From: Hygrophila difformis
Taxonomy: Eukaryota; Streptophyta; Magnoliopsida; Lamiales; Acanthaceae
NCBI GenBank assembly: GCA_030278955.1
Contig: JAOANR010000014.1
Location: 31,819,453-31,883,452 of the forward strand
Direction of reading: 5' to 3'
DNA: 64,000 nucleotides
In this document: positions 23,180 to 33,678 of the stretch, piece after piece
Layout of the letters: every line of letters starts with the position of its first letter
How positions within the stretch are numbered: position 1 is the first letter of the stretch
Translations under genes and position numbers: made by a program
The notes under the pieces: model-generated
Database searches by the model: none
The model's input: only the letters and a program-made list of their open reading frames with translations
Told to the model about the DNA's origin: nothing

Positions 23180-23395
23180 TGATAACATGAAAAGTTGTGT
23201 ATCCGGATGGCACGCGCGCGGGTGAGAAATCTATTTCACCTGGGTTCGAATCCCCTCTTCAGCATTGGGGAGGAATTAATATATATGACACGTGGCGGCT
23301 TCTCATTGGTGGTGTAAAGGGGTAGCCCAGCTGGTTAAGTTGTGGCTAAGTGAGGCTGAGGTGGTGGGTTCGAGCTCTCCTGAGCATATTTTATC
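23180..23395 (+). other. tRNA-like pol III boxes in the CACTA element
   Basis: GGGTTCGAATCCCC near 23243-23256 is a perfect B-box. A-box-like TAGCCCAGCTGG (23322-23333) and B-box-like GGTTCGAGCTC (23368-23378) follow. These look like SINE or tRNA-derived fragments; no full tRNA cloverleaf was found. Confidence 0.45.
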
Positions 23396-23400
23396 TCATA

Positions 23401-23660
23401 CTACCTCCGTCTCATTATAATTGTTACGGACCCACCTGACACGTATGCCAATGCACATTTTTAACGGTTAATAACTTAAATTGTGTACAATAAAGAATTA
23501 TAAAAATGTGATATTCTAAAACTACAAGATTAAACGAATCTAACAAGATCTCAATTGACTATATTTTTTCTTACCTAACTATGACAAAAATTCGAATTAA
23601 ACTTAAACAGTGAATAGTGTCAAAAAATCAAACGTAACAATAAAAATGAGACGGAGGAAG
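23401..23660. mobile_element. Stowaway MITE (260 bp) in the CACTA element
   Basis: Ends CTACCTCCGTCTC and its complement, flanked by TA at 23399-23400 and 23661-23662. Same family as 10767-11026. Confidence 0.88.
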
Positions 23661-23904
23661 TATAAGAGATTTACCGACCCCAATTTGGGGTCGGTAATGA
23701 GGTCAGTAATTTCTGGACCACAAGGTCCCCACCCCTAAATTACCGACCCCATTTTTGCTCGGTACTGGGGTCGGGAATTCTACCGACCCACTTGGGATCG
23801 GTAATGGGGTCGGTAAAGCCACTGACCACAACCTCCCGTGGTCGGTTTTGGATTACCTACCAGCATTTTACTGACTTGGGTTTGGGGTCGGTAAGGGCCT
23901 AAAC

Positions 23905-26559
23905 TGTAACACCCCGGTTTTTGGTCACCCAGGTCGGGATGTCACCGCCACACCTCCCTAGCAAGACACGGTTTCTCCGAGCTTGCTAAAGAGATGCAAG
24001 GCTATGGTTTTTCAGAATTTAAACATTCAAACAGCCCGTTTATATATAATTTAAAAATAGTACATCAAAGTTGCAACGGAAAAATAATATTTACATAAGT
24101 ATAATGCAGCGGAATTTAAATATAGCCAACACGGCCAGAATACGGGTTAAACAGGCCCGTTCATGCAATTCTAGTCTAACGTATCATTTACAAATAAAGC
24201 ATTTCCCCAAAATTCCCATGAATGCATATGATGATGCATATTCTTCAGCTCTGAAAGAAACAGGGGAAAAAAAATACGGTTTTGGTCAGCACTACGTGCT
24301 GAGTAAGTTAACACGTACAAGATTATGAGGTTTCAAAGCCTTTATTTAAATTTAATGAAAACATTTGCATAATTTAAACAATTCATGTAATCGCATACTT
24401 TAGAAGACATGGATTCATAAGATCATAGATATAGCTTGCAACGTAACTAAATAAGTTGCCATAAATTTAAAAAAACACAAATTTTCAAGGATTTAATTGG
24501 ATTCCCTTATCGATGTTTCGTTTCGTTTCTTTTACAGATCACCACCGCTAGGGCTCTTATGTCCTCCAGCCTTACGCCTGGGCTCTTATGTCCACAGGTA
24601 TCATGGTCAATACAGATCTTTTAATTAGAGTTAATCCGTCCGCTAGCCATACGATCAGTGTTTCGCTAGGGCTCGTACGTCAACCTAGACATACACTGGG
24701 GCTCTTATGTCCCAAGCCGCAGAGAACATTGACAGTATCTAGCTTAGTCATAACCGCAATATTTTAATCTTCTTGTTTCGTGTATCGTATTTCAAAGTAT
24801 TTCTATCCGTTTCATCCTCAAAGGTTAATTTCACCGTTTCCACAAGATTTCAAGTTTTGACTCGGTCAACCACAGTTTACTCTAAAATTCGTTAAAAATC
24901 AGAATTTCAAAAATTCCGAAATTTCACGACTGACTCCAAAACGTCGAGATCTACAACTTTCGTGTTTTAACTTTTTCGATCCGAGATACGGAAACAGTTC
25001 AAAAACACTAATTTTCACAGAAGTACCGTTCTGTCCGAATTTCATATAACTCAGTTTAAAGATTTCGAATTCTACCATAGCAATTCAACTCCAAATTTGA
25101 TGAAATTTTACAGAGATCATCTTAAGACAATTATCTACAACTTTCATGTTCGGCTAAAGATCTAATTCGGCCTAGACCATAGTCAAAAACGTCAACAAGT
25201 TCGCACCTATGTTCTGTCCAGTTTCAAGATTCGATTTGAAACCAGTTCGGTTCGGAGTGGGTTTCATATATCAAATCATCATGAAAAATTCTGAAATTTT
25301 ACGGAGGTATTCAAAACGTATAGATCTACAACTCTTATGTTCAACGCCAAGCCTAGATCGGTCTAGATCTAAGGTAGAAATCACCAACAAGTTCGAATAA
25401 AGAATCTTTCATCGTTTCAAGATCTAAATCTAAAGCAGGCTCGTTTACGTTCAGTTTCGGATATCAAAACACGACGAAAAATTATGAAATTTTTACAGGA
25501 GCTAGATCAGTGTCTTAGGAATGTTTTTCGTGCTTTAAGTTTTCTCGTTTGAACGCTTTAAGGGGTTCGAATAAATTCAACAAAAACATTGCGCCGGTGT
25601 AGACAGATTTTAGATAGGGTTCCATTCGATCTATATGTTCGAATCTTTTAACAACCCAAAACCAAAGTAAGCGTTAACTTACAGATTGTTGAGTGTCCGG
25701 GATCGTCGATTCGGAGGCGTGGCTTCCCGTCCTCCGTTTCTCCTCTCCGTTCGTCGGGTTCTACGATCTAGATCCAATACGGGGTGTAGAAAGAAAAAGG
25801 AGATGATTAGGATTCGTTTTCGAATCGTTTATTGAATAAAGATTGGATCGAGACTTACCACGACTATGGAGATCTGTAGAGAAACTCGTCCAACAGCGTT
25901 CGTCTTGGTTTCGTGCCTCCGACGACTCCGGATTTAGGGTTTCGAACGTATAGAATGTGGTAGGGTTTTGTAAACTTGTTTGGGGCTCCCAAGGGCTTTA
26001 TTTATAGATTTCCCAAGCCCTAGGGCGTCCAACATCTGACCTAAAGGTCTTGGGTCGAGAGACGTTCAACCGAAAGTCGAAAAATCCGCGTTCGGGCGAG
26101 AGATTCACGCAACGGGCGAATCTGTCAAGTGGCGCGGTCGTGGCGCGGTCTTCCCTCTTCACCGCGCGGCCACCGCGCGACTCTCGCCTGGACTTCGGTC
26201 CGGGCGGGTCGTGCGATCCGTCGTGCTTTTCCGCCTCTCTTTCGGGTTTCTATCCCTCTATGCTCCCGAATTCCGATTCCCGGGGTATATTCGGGCTCCG
26301 ATTTCCTATCCTAATTTTATTCGGACCTAAATTTATGTTTGGACTCGAGTTATTGAGTCCATCGATGTCGGATCCCCGTGTAACCATTTATTCAATTAAA
26401 TTGCCTTCGGCTTCCCGGGTTCTCGGAATTTTGTTTCCTTTTTTTAATTTAAATTCCATTTCTCATCTTCTATGATTCTTTATCCATTTATCATGTTTAT
26501 TATATTTATTTATTTATTTTATTTATTTATTTTATGTTGTAAAATTCTCGGGTATTACA
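23905..26559 (-). repeat. TR-GAG no. 1, 3' LTR (2655 bp)
   Basis: TG...CA ends (TGTAACACC at left, GTATTACA at right on the plus strand). A minus-strand TATA box lies at 25999-26006. Small frames inside occur in both LTR copies but show no coding signs. Confidence 0.95.
24551..24712 (-). repeat. LTR motif GGACATAAGAGCCC, four copies
   Basis: Plus-strand GGGCTCTTATGTCC at 24551, 24580 and 24699, with a variant at 24669. The same set recurs in the other LTR near 29303-29465. The element at 58729 carries GGACATAAGCGCCC twice. Confidence 0.8.
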
Positions 26560-26572
26560 GTCTACCCTCCTT
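26560..26572 (-). promoter_or_regulatory. Polypurine tract of TR-GAG no. 1
   Basis: The minus strand reads GGAGGGTAGAC directly before the 3' LTR start TGTAATACCC. It is preceded by the small hairpin ACTTCGAGGACGAAGT. Confidence 0.8.
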
Positions 26573-26823
26573 AAGAATCAACTTCGTCCTCGAAGTTGTG
26601 TTTCGGCTTTTCTCGTGCTGAAGTTTTTGTTTATTTTATTATTTTGTGACTGAACTTAGAATTAAAACTTCTAAGCTGCCTACGTACCCGGTGAAGGGAT
26701 CAAGCCATAACGTAGTTCAAAACAATTTGAATTTGTTTATTTATGATCTAGGATACATGATATCGAGTCGAACTCCAAAAATAAATTATTACGGGGTATC
26801 ACATCCTCTCCCCTTTAGGACTT

Positions 26824-26843
26824 CAGTTATGTCCCCATAACTG
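26824..26843 (-). other. Conserved hairpin in the TR-GAG 3' region
   Basis: CAGTTATG and CATAACTG form a perfect 8-bp stem with a 4-base loop, just after the gag stop codon. The same hairpin is at 63203-63222 in element no. 2. Confidence 0.75.
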
Positions 26844-26844
26844 C

Positions 26845-27963
26845 CTATTTATTATTCTCAAGAGGATTGGGGTTTTGATCTTGTTCCTCGTCACTCTCTC
26901 CTTGCTGAAGGTTCACCAAATCTACTCTCTTTTCGATCGCCTCCTCTGGCGTTCGACATCCACTAGCCTTGTGACCAAGCTTGCCGCACCTACGGCAGGT
27001 TCCAGGCTTCGGGCATTGGCGCACCAGATGTGCATGGTTGCATCGTGGGCAACGTGGTATAAACGCACCACGGTTGTCGTCTCCCCCATTGTTGAGACCT
27101 TTATTTCCTTTCCTTCGGGATCCATTGTCTTTCCTAGAGTTGTTGTTGTTGTCTTTTCGATCCTTCTTCTCAAGTCCTTGCGAGTCCTTGCTCGACTCAC
27201 CATGTTCCTTACGCTTCAATTGCTGGATTCGAGCAATTGATACGGCGCGATCATATATCGTCTGCAGGTTCGGGAATTGTCCTACTGCAAGTATCTCCCG
27301 GATACTAAGGTTCAGACCCATCTCGAATTTCTGAGCCTTGTCAGAGTCGGTTGGTACTATCCTCGCAGCGAATCGTACTAGCTCCTTAAACTTGCTGTAG
27401 TACTCTTGCACTGTTTGCGCACCTTGCTTTAGGTTGATGAATTCCTCGTACTTCGCAGTCTTGGTGCTCAGTGGGTAGAATCTTTCCCTCAAAGCTTCCT
27501 TAAGTTCTTCCCAGGTGTAGGCTTCTTCGTCTTCCACTGAATTCGCTTGGAGATTTTGCCACCACTCATCGGCTTCGCCTCCTAGGTAGTAGGTCACTAC
27601 GTGTATCTTCTCCTCATTAGGGCACTTCATAGCGTTCAAGAGCTTGTCAAAGGTACGGATCCATCCTTCCAACTTGGCTGGATCCTCTTGGCCGTCATAA
27701 TGGGGTGGGTGGTAAGGGTTCACTAATGCCAAGTAGTTGACTCGGGCTACTGGCGGAGGTATAGTTTGTGTCCTATGCACCTCGGCATTTCCCAAGGCTA
27801 CAAGGAGTTCCTCTACAGTTTTTAAACGTGCTTCTATATTATTGGGCGCTTGAGGCACTTGCTCCCCTAGGTTCTGAGGACTTTCACTGTTGTTGGGCGT
27901 GTTGGAAAGGTTAGCATCCGTGCCGTTTGGACTCACCTTCCTCGGTTTCCTGCTAGGCGCCAT
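26845..27963 (-). CDS. gag: Gag of TR-GAG no. 1 (372 aa)
   Basis: Structural protein expected to package the element's RNA. The Gag core runs about residues 85-245 (HYDGQEDPAKLEGWIRTFDK, EADEWWQNL, RERFYPLSTKTAKYEEF, YYSKFKELVRFA, KFEMGLNLSIREIL). A basic, Asn-rich spacer follows (250-300), then two zinc knuckles: CPRCNHAHLVRQC (305-317, C2-C3-H4-C) and CRRCGKLGHKASGC (323-336, C2-C4-H4-C). It ends in an acidic tail without any protease. The start is supported by the matching MAPRGRPRR start of the second gag. The frame is intact, which fits a recent insertion. The lineage resembles Tekay/Del chromoviruses. Confidence 0.95.
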   Translation of the reverse strand: MAPSRKPRKVSPNGTDANLSNTPNNSESPQNLGEQVPQAPNNIEARLKTVEELLVALGNAEVHRTQTIPPPVARVNYLALVNPYHPPHYDGQEDPAKLEGWIRTFDKLLNAMKCPNEEKIHVVTYYLGGEADEWWQNLQANSVEDEEAYTWEELKEALRERFYPLSTKTAKYEEFINLKQGAQTVQEYYSKFKELVRFAARIVPTDSDKAQKFEMGLNLSIREILAVGQFPNLQTIYDRAVSIARIQQLKRKEHGESSKDSQGLEKKDRKDNNNNSRKDNGSRRKGNKGLNNGGDDNRGAFIPRCPRCNHAHLVRQCPKPGTCRRCGKLGHKASGCRTPEEAIEKRVDLVNLQQGESDEEQDQNPNPLENNK

Positions 27964-28301
27964 TTTCTGTTATAATGTGTAGAGTTTAGATAGATCGCTC
28001 GAACGAGACGTTTCGTAAATTTCAAATTTCAAATTCTCGGATTTGTTGTTTGGAAATCCAGACAAGATTTTTGGAATAGAGTGTTTTAATAAAGACTTGG
28101 TTTTTTTTTTTTTATTGTTCCACATGAGGAAATTTTCTAATTCGTACAAAGATAGCAATGGCCAAGGCCGAGATTTGCTATACTTGGGCGCGTGCTTAGA
28201 TCAATGAGATCTAGAACTAAGGCAAGATCAGTCTCTAATGAGCGTTTCTAATTCGTTGTCAAGCCTCTAAGTTATCTAGGTATAGCAAGAGATCTAGGTT
28301 A

Positions 28302-28376
28302 AACTTCGCCAAGATTCTAAGTTACACTTCGCCAAGATGCTAAGTTAAAGTTCGCCAAGATTCTAAGTTCTCTAAG
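28302..28376. repeat. Three short repeats TTCGCCAAGATTCTAAGTT
   Basis: About three copies of a 24-25 bp unit in the TR-GAG leader between primer site and gag. Confidence 0.7.
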
Positions 28377-28577
28377 TTTAGGCAATGCAGTATGCACATG
28401 CAATGATGATTTCCCCCCCAACAATAATTTATGCACTATATATATATATTTTTCCCATGGGTTTTAAAATAAAAATTTCTCCAGCGAAATAATACTTTAA
28501 AATTTAAAATAATAGTCAAAATATTAGTAGTAGTTTAAAAATAATAATGGTTTAAAAATAATAGTTTAAAAATAGCC

Positions 28578-28591
28578 GGGCTCTGATACCA
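28578..28591 (-). promoter_or_regulatory. Second, decoy-like primer site copy
   Basis: An extra copy of the primer-site text (minus strand TGGTATCAGAGCCC), 62 bp from the functional one and not next to an LTR. Confidence 0.7.
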
Positions 28592-28639
28592 CCTTGGTAT
28601 CAGATATTTTCTTTAAAATAAATAGCTTTAAAATATTCT

Positions 28640-28653
28640 GGGCTCTGATACCA
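28640..28653 (-). promoter_or_regulatory. Primer binding site (tRNA-iMet) of TR-GAG no. 1
   Basis: The minus strand reads TGGTATCAGAGCCC a few bases after the 5' LTR end. TGGTATCAGAGC complements the 3' end of initiator Met tRNA. Confidence 0.93.
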
Positions 28654-28656
28654 CCT

Positions 28657-31318
28657 TGTAACACCCCGGTTTTTGGTCACCCAGGTCGGGATGTCACCGC
28701 CACACCTCCCTAGCAAGACACGGTTTCTCCGAGCTTGCTAAAGAGATGCAAGGCTATGGTTTTTCAGAATTTAAACATTCAAACAGCCCGTTTATATATA
28801 ATTTAAAAATAGTACATCAAAGTTGCAGCGGAAAAATAATATTTACATAAGTATAATGCAGCGGAATTTAAATATAGCCAACACGGCCAGAATACGGGTT
28901 AAACAGGCCCGTTCATGCAATTCTAGTCTAACGTATCATTTACAAATAAAGCATTTCCCCAAAATTCCCATGAATGCATATGATGATGCATATTCTTCAG
29001 CTCTGAAAGAAACAGGGGAAAAAAAATACGGTTTTGGTCAGCACTACGTGCTGAGTAAGTTAACACGTACAAGATTATGAGGTTTCAATGCCTTTATTTA
29101 AATTTAATGAAAACATGTGCATAATTTAAACAATTCATGTAATCGCATACTTTAGAAGACATGGATTCATAAGATCATAGATATAGCTTGCAACGTAACT
29201 AAATAAGTTGCCATAAATTTAAAAAAAACACAAATTTTCAAGGATTTAATTGGATTCCCTTATCGATGTTTCGTTTCGTTTCTTTTACAGATCACCACCG
29301 CTAGGGCTCTTATGTCCGCCAGCCTTACGCCTGGGCTCTTATGTCCACAGGTATCATGGTCAATACAGATCTTTTAATTAGAGTTAATCCGTCCGCTAGC
29401 CATACGATCAGTGTTTCGCTAGGGCTCTTACGTCAACCTAGACATACACTTGGGCTCTTATGTCCCAAGCCGCAGAGAACATTGACAGTATCTAGCTTAG
29501 TCATAACCCGCAATATTTTAATCTTCTTGTTTCATGTATCGTATTTCAAAGTATTTCTATCCGTTTCATCCTCAAAGGTTAATTTCACCGTTTCCACAAG
29601 ATTTCAAGTTTTGACTCGGTCAACCACAGTTTACTCTAAAATTCGTTAAAAATCAGATTTAATTTCAAAAATTCCGAAATTTCACGACTGACTCCAAAAC
29701 GTCGAGATCTACAACTTTCGTGTTTTAACTTTTTCGATCCGAGATACGGAAACAGTTCAAAAACACTAATTTTCACAGAAGTACCGTTCTGTCCGAATTT
29801 CATATAACTCAGTTTAAAGATTTCGAATTCTACCATAGCAATTCAACTCCAAATTTGATGAAATTTTACAGAGATCATCTTAAGACAATTATCTACAACT
29901 TTCATGTTCGGCTAAAGATCTAATTCGGCCTAGAACCATAGTCAAAAACGTCAACAAGTTCGCACCTATGTTCTGTCCAGTTTCAAGATTCGATTTGAAA
30001 CCAGTTCGGTTCGGAGTGGGTTTCATATATCAAATCATCATGAAAAATTCTGAAATTTTACGGAGGTATTCAAAACGTATAGATCTACAACTCTTATGTT
30101 CAACGCCAAGCCTAGATCGGTCTAGATCTAAGGTAGAAATCACCAACAAGTTCGAATAAAGAATCTTTCATCGTTTCAAGATCTAAATCTAAAGCAGGCT
30201 CGTTTACGTTCAGTTTCGGATATCAAAACACGACGAAAAATTATGAAATTTTTACAGGAGCTAGATCAGTGTCTTAGGAATGTTTTTCGTGCTTTAAGTT
30301 TTCTCGTTTGAACGCTTTAAGGGGTTCGAATAAATTCAACAAAAACATTGCGCCGGTGTAGACAGATTTTAGATAGGGTTCCATTCGATCTATATGTTCG
30401 AATCTTTTAACAACCCAAAACAAAAGTAAGCGTTAACTTACAGATTGTTGAGTGTCCGGGATCGTCGATTCGGAGGCGTGGCTTCCCGTCCTCCGTTTCT
30501 CCTCTCCGTTCGTCGGGTTCTACGATCTAGATCCAATACGGGGTGTAGAAAGAAAAAGGAGATGATTAGGATTCGTTTTCGAATCGTTTATTGAATAAAG
30601 ATTGGATTGAGACTTACCACGACTATGGAGATCTGTAGAGAAACTCGTCCAACCGCGTTCGTCTTGGTTTCGTGCCTCCGACGACTCCGGATTTAGGGTT
30701 TCGAACGTATAGAATGTGGTAGGGTTTTGTAAACTTGTTTGGGGCTCCCAAGGGCTTTATTTATAGATTTCCCAAGCCCTAGGGCGTCCAACATCTGACC
30801 TAAAGGTCTTGGGTCGAGAGACGTTCAACCGAAAGTCGAAAAATCCGCGTTCGGGCGAGAGATTCACGCAACGGGCGAATCTGTCAAGTGGCGCGGTCGT
30901 GGCGCGGTCTTCCCTCTTCACCGCGCGGCCACCGCGCGACTCTCGCCTGGACTTCGGTCCGGGCGGGTCGTGCGATCCGTCGTGCTTTTCCGCCTCTCTT
31001 TCGGGTTTCTATCCCTCTATGCTCCCGAATTCCGATTCCCGGGGTATATTCGGGCTCCGATTTCCTATCCTAATTTTATTCGGACCTAAATTTATGTTTG
31101 GACTCGAGTTATTGAGTCCATCGATGTCGGGTCCCCGTGTAACCATTTATTCAATTAAATTGCCTTCGGCTTCCCGGGTTCTCGGAATTTTGTTTCCTTT
31201 TTTTAATTTAAATTCCATTTCTCATCTTCTATGATTCTTTATCCATTTATCATGTTTATTATATTTATTTATTTATTTTATTTATTTATTTTATGTTGTA
31301 AAATTCTCGGGTATTACA
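28657..31318 (-). repeat. TR-GAG no. 1, 5' LTR (2662 bp)
   Basis: Pairs with 23905-26559. A minus-strand TATA box TATAAATA lies at 30758-30765 and should drive the element's RNA. Confidence 0.95.
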
Positions 31319-31422
31319 TAAACAACCTGTAAAACCCTGTTACCGACCCCATTTTGGGGTCGGTAATCCTGACTTTTCTTGTAGTGCTATATTTTTTACT
31401 TGTTGGCATTTGTGGTTGAGAT

Positions 31423-31428
<6 letters not shown>

Positions 31429-31466
<38 letters not shown>
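31429..31466 (+). repeat. Poly-T tract
   Basis: A long uninterrupted T run in the Helitron part right of the CACTA element. Confidence 0.8.
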
Positions 31467-32205
31467 CAGAATGCTGGATAGTTGCGGTGGAATGTGACTG
31501 AAGAGATTGTGAAATTGGGAGATGCAGCTTTTTCCTTGAGGATCATAATGTATATATAAGGTTAAAATTATGGAAACATAAACCCTATAAGTTTGGATGT
31601 GTTATTGGCAGTATTACATTAAATATACCCTACTGTGTTTATAACGGTTTATGGAATCATAAACACTATAGTTTTGGCTGATTATGAGGACGTGTTATTG
31701 GCAGTATTATAGGAAATAGATCTTATTGTATCTATAACATAAACCCTAAATTATCGGCTGAATATGAGGCGGGGTTGTGCTATGTGTTTTGGGCTATCTT
31801 TACATTAGTTTTGTGCTTTCTTAAATTAATTTTGTGCAGATCCAATATTTATATTTTTATTTTATAGTTTTGGGCTCCTTTAAATTACTTTTGTGCAGAC
31901 CCAATATTTTTTAATCTATAAAAGATAACATAAAATTACTGTTCATAACATCAACAACTTTATTATAATATAGATATATTAAAAAATATATCAGAATTTT
32001 AAGTTTTTTTACAAATAAAAAAATAATACTATTATTTAAATAAAAAGCCCGCGCTCCGGGCCCGCATAACCCGCGACTCGCGTGTTGGGCGGGTCGGGGC
32101 CTAGACATTTTGAGCCCGCCCCGTTCAAGCCCGCAAAAATGCGGGGGTCCGCACGGGCCAGCCCGTTTCGCCCCGCGGGCCCGTTTCGACACCTCTACCA
32201 ACTGA

Positions 32206-33678
32206 CAATGTTGGTTCCAATGTAGAAGCATCCTCCAGTTGTGCTTTTTCTATCATCAGCATCACCTACCCAATCTGCATCACTATAACCAAGCAAAGAG
32301 AGATTAGATTCGTTAGAATATCATAAACCAAGATCACTTGTTCCCAAGATATATTTGATCACTCTTTTTGTTGCTTTAAGGTGAGATTCCTTTGGATCGG
32401 TTTGATAACGAGCACAAACACCAACAACATAGCTGATATCTGGTCTACTTGCAGCCAAGTATAGCAGGCTTCCGATGATGCTTCGATAGAATTTTTGATC
32501 TACACTCTTTCCACCTGGGTCTTTGCTTAGTCTGTCATCAGTCCCTATAGGTGTTTAGACAGGTTTGCTGGACTCCATTCCCAATTTTTTCACAATGTTT
32601 CGAGCATACTTGGTTTGGTTAAGAAATATACCATCTTTCTTATGAGTAACCTGCAAGCCAAGAAAGTATGTCAATTCACCAACCATACTCATTTCGAATT
32701 CCTTACCCATGAGTTCGATGAATTTTTCCTTGAGAACATGAGGTGTGGAACCGAACACAATATCATCCACGTAGACTTGAGTAATCAAATTCCTTTGTTC
32801 TCCCTCTTTATGAACAAGGTTTTGTCAAGACTTCCTCTTTCAAAAGCGTGCTCCAGTAGGTACTTAGAGAACCTTTTATACCAAGCTCTTTGAGCTTATT
32901 TCAACCCGTATAGTGCCTTGTTTAGTTTGTAGACATGATCAAGATGATGTGGATCTTCAAATCCTTTGGGTTGTTCCACATATACTTCTTCCTTCAGCCA
33001 TCCGTTGAGGAATGCACTTTTGACGTCCATTTGATATAGTTTGAATCCTTGGGAATATGCAATGGACAACAAAAGTCTTACTGCCTTCAGTCTAGCCACA
33101 GGAGCAAATGTCTCTCCGAAATCCACTCCTTCGACTTAAGTGTAGCCCTGTGCAACAAGACTAGCATTGTTCCTAGTGATGTTTTCTTTTTCATCACTTT
33201 TATTGCGGAACACCCATTTTGTGCCAATTACATTAGTGTTCTTCAGTCTTTCAACAAGCGTCCATACTTCATTTCTTTTGAATTGAAGTAATTCTTCATG
33301 CATGATCCAGTGTTCGTCCTGAAGAGCTTCTTCTACCTTTGAGGGCTCAATTTTGGAAATGAAAACAATGTAGTCCAGCCAACTCTTTATAATCCTGCTT
33401 CTTGCCTCTGGTCCTTTTTTTGTCATTGACGTTGCCAATAATGTCTGTAGGATTATGATATTTGTGGATGCCTCTGATTTGATCTTCTTCTGGTTCAGTT
33501 TGATTTTTCGAGGCAGTCTGATCCAGTGTCTTAACCTGTTCGGTGGACTTCTTTTCCTCAGCGACCTGTTCACCTTGGTCAGTGCCTGATGAAGCATTGC
33601 TTTGGGAGCTTGAAGAGCTGATTGGATTCTCATCAGATTTAGAAATATCTTTGCAAGGAACATCTTCAATGATGACAT
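32206..33678 (-). pseudogene. Copia reverse transcriptase and RNase H start
   Basis: RT begins with KNTNVIGTKWVFRNK, broken by a stop near 33136. It continues [32 protein letters not shown] and [11 protein letters not shown], with a stop near 32896. The catalytic YVDDI box is intact near 32765-32782, then GELTYFLGLQVTHK. The tail and RNase H start run to the hAT insertion at 32205. At least three disruptions make it non-functional. Confidence 0.93.

Larger units (their letters stand above)
23905..31318 (-). mobile_element. Gag-only LTR retrotransposon (TR-GAG type) no. 1
   Basis: LTRs at 23905-26559 and 28657-31318 flank a 2.1-kb interior whose only long ORF is gag. The target duplication TAAAC is at 23900-23904 and 31319-31323. 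The primer site matches initiator-Met tRNA, and the polypurine tract AAGGAGGGTAGAC adjoins the 3' LTR. There is no protease, RT, RNase H or integrase, so it must be moved by enzymes of another gypsy element. By eye about a dozen substitutions and a few indels separate the two LTRs, so insertion is recent. Confidence 0.95.
22057..31386. mobile_element. Non-autonomous CACTA (En/Spm) element
   Basis: Both ends read CACTACAAGAAAA inward, with the target duplication CTA at 22054-22056 and 31387-31389. Subterminal repeats of the type TTACCGACCCCA/TGGGGTCGGTAA are dense at 22080-22310, 23665-23895 and 31340-31367. The middle (22310-23160) is extremely AT-rich. Without the inner LTR element it is about 1.9 kb and lacks a transposase. 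Confidence 0.95.
21798..31974 (-). mobile_element. Probable non-autonomous Helitron
   Basis: Read on the minus strand, the 3' end is a 7-bp hairpin (CCCGTCC, loop ATTC, GGACGGG), then CGTTATA, then CTAG followed by T. The 5' end is A then TCTATATTATAATAAAG at 31974. TC at the 5' end, hairpin plus CTAG at the 3' end and insertion between A and T are the Helitron signature. Without the inner CACTA it is about 0.84 kb. It codes for no Rep/helicase. Confidence 0.6.
20911..32197. mobile_element. Non-autonomous hAT inserted in Copia RNase H
   Basis: Left end TAGACCTATCAAAACGGGCC; right end read inward TAGAGGTGTCGAAACGGGCC. The exact 8-bp target duplication CCAACTGA is at 20903-20910 and 32198-32205. 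Subterminal regions (20930-21090 and 32040-32190) are packed with GCGGGCC/GGGGCGGG repeats. Without the inner elements it is about 1.1 kb and has no transposase. Confidence 0.94.

Noticed and set aside
23220..23380. Possible tRNA genes in the CACTA element
   Set aside because: B-boxes found but no full cloverleaf.
22060..23900. TTACCGACCCC repeats as a CRISPR-like array
   Set aside because: Plant DNA; the repeats are CACTA subterminal repeats in both orientations without regular spacers.
24071..24328. 85-residue frame repeated at 28823-29080
   Set aside because: It is repeated only because it lies in both LTRs; it runs antisense to the element and has no domain.
26050..26475. 141-residue frame repeated at 30809-31234
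   Set aside because: LTR sequence on the antisense strand around the TATA box; not a protein gene.
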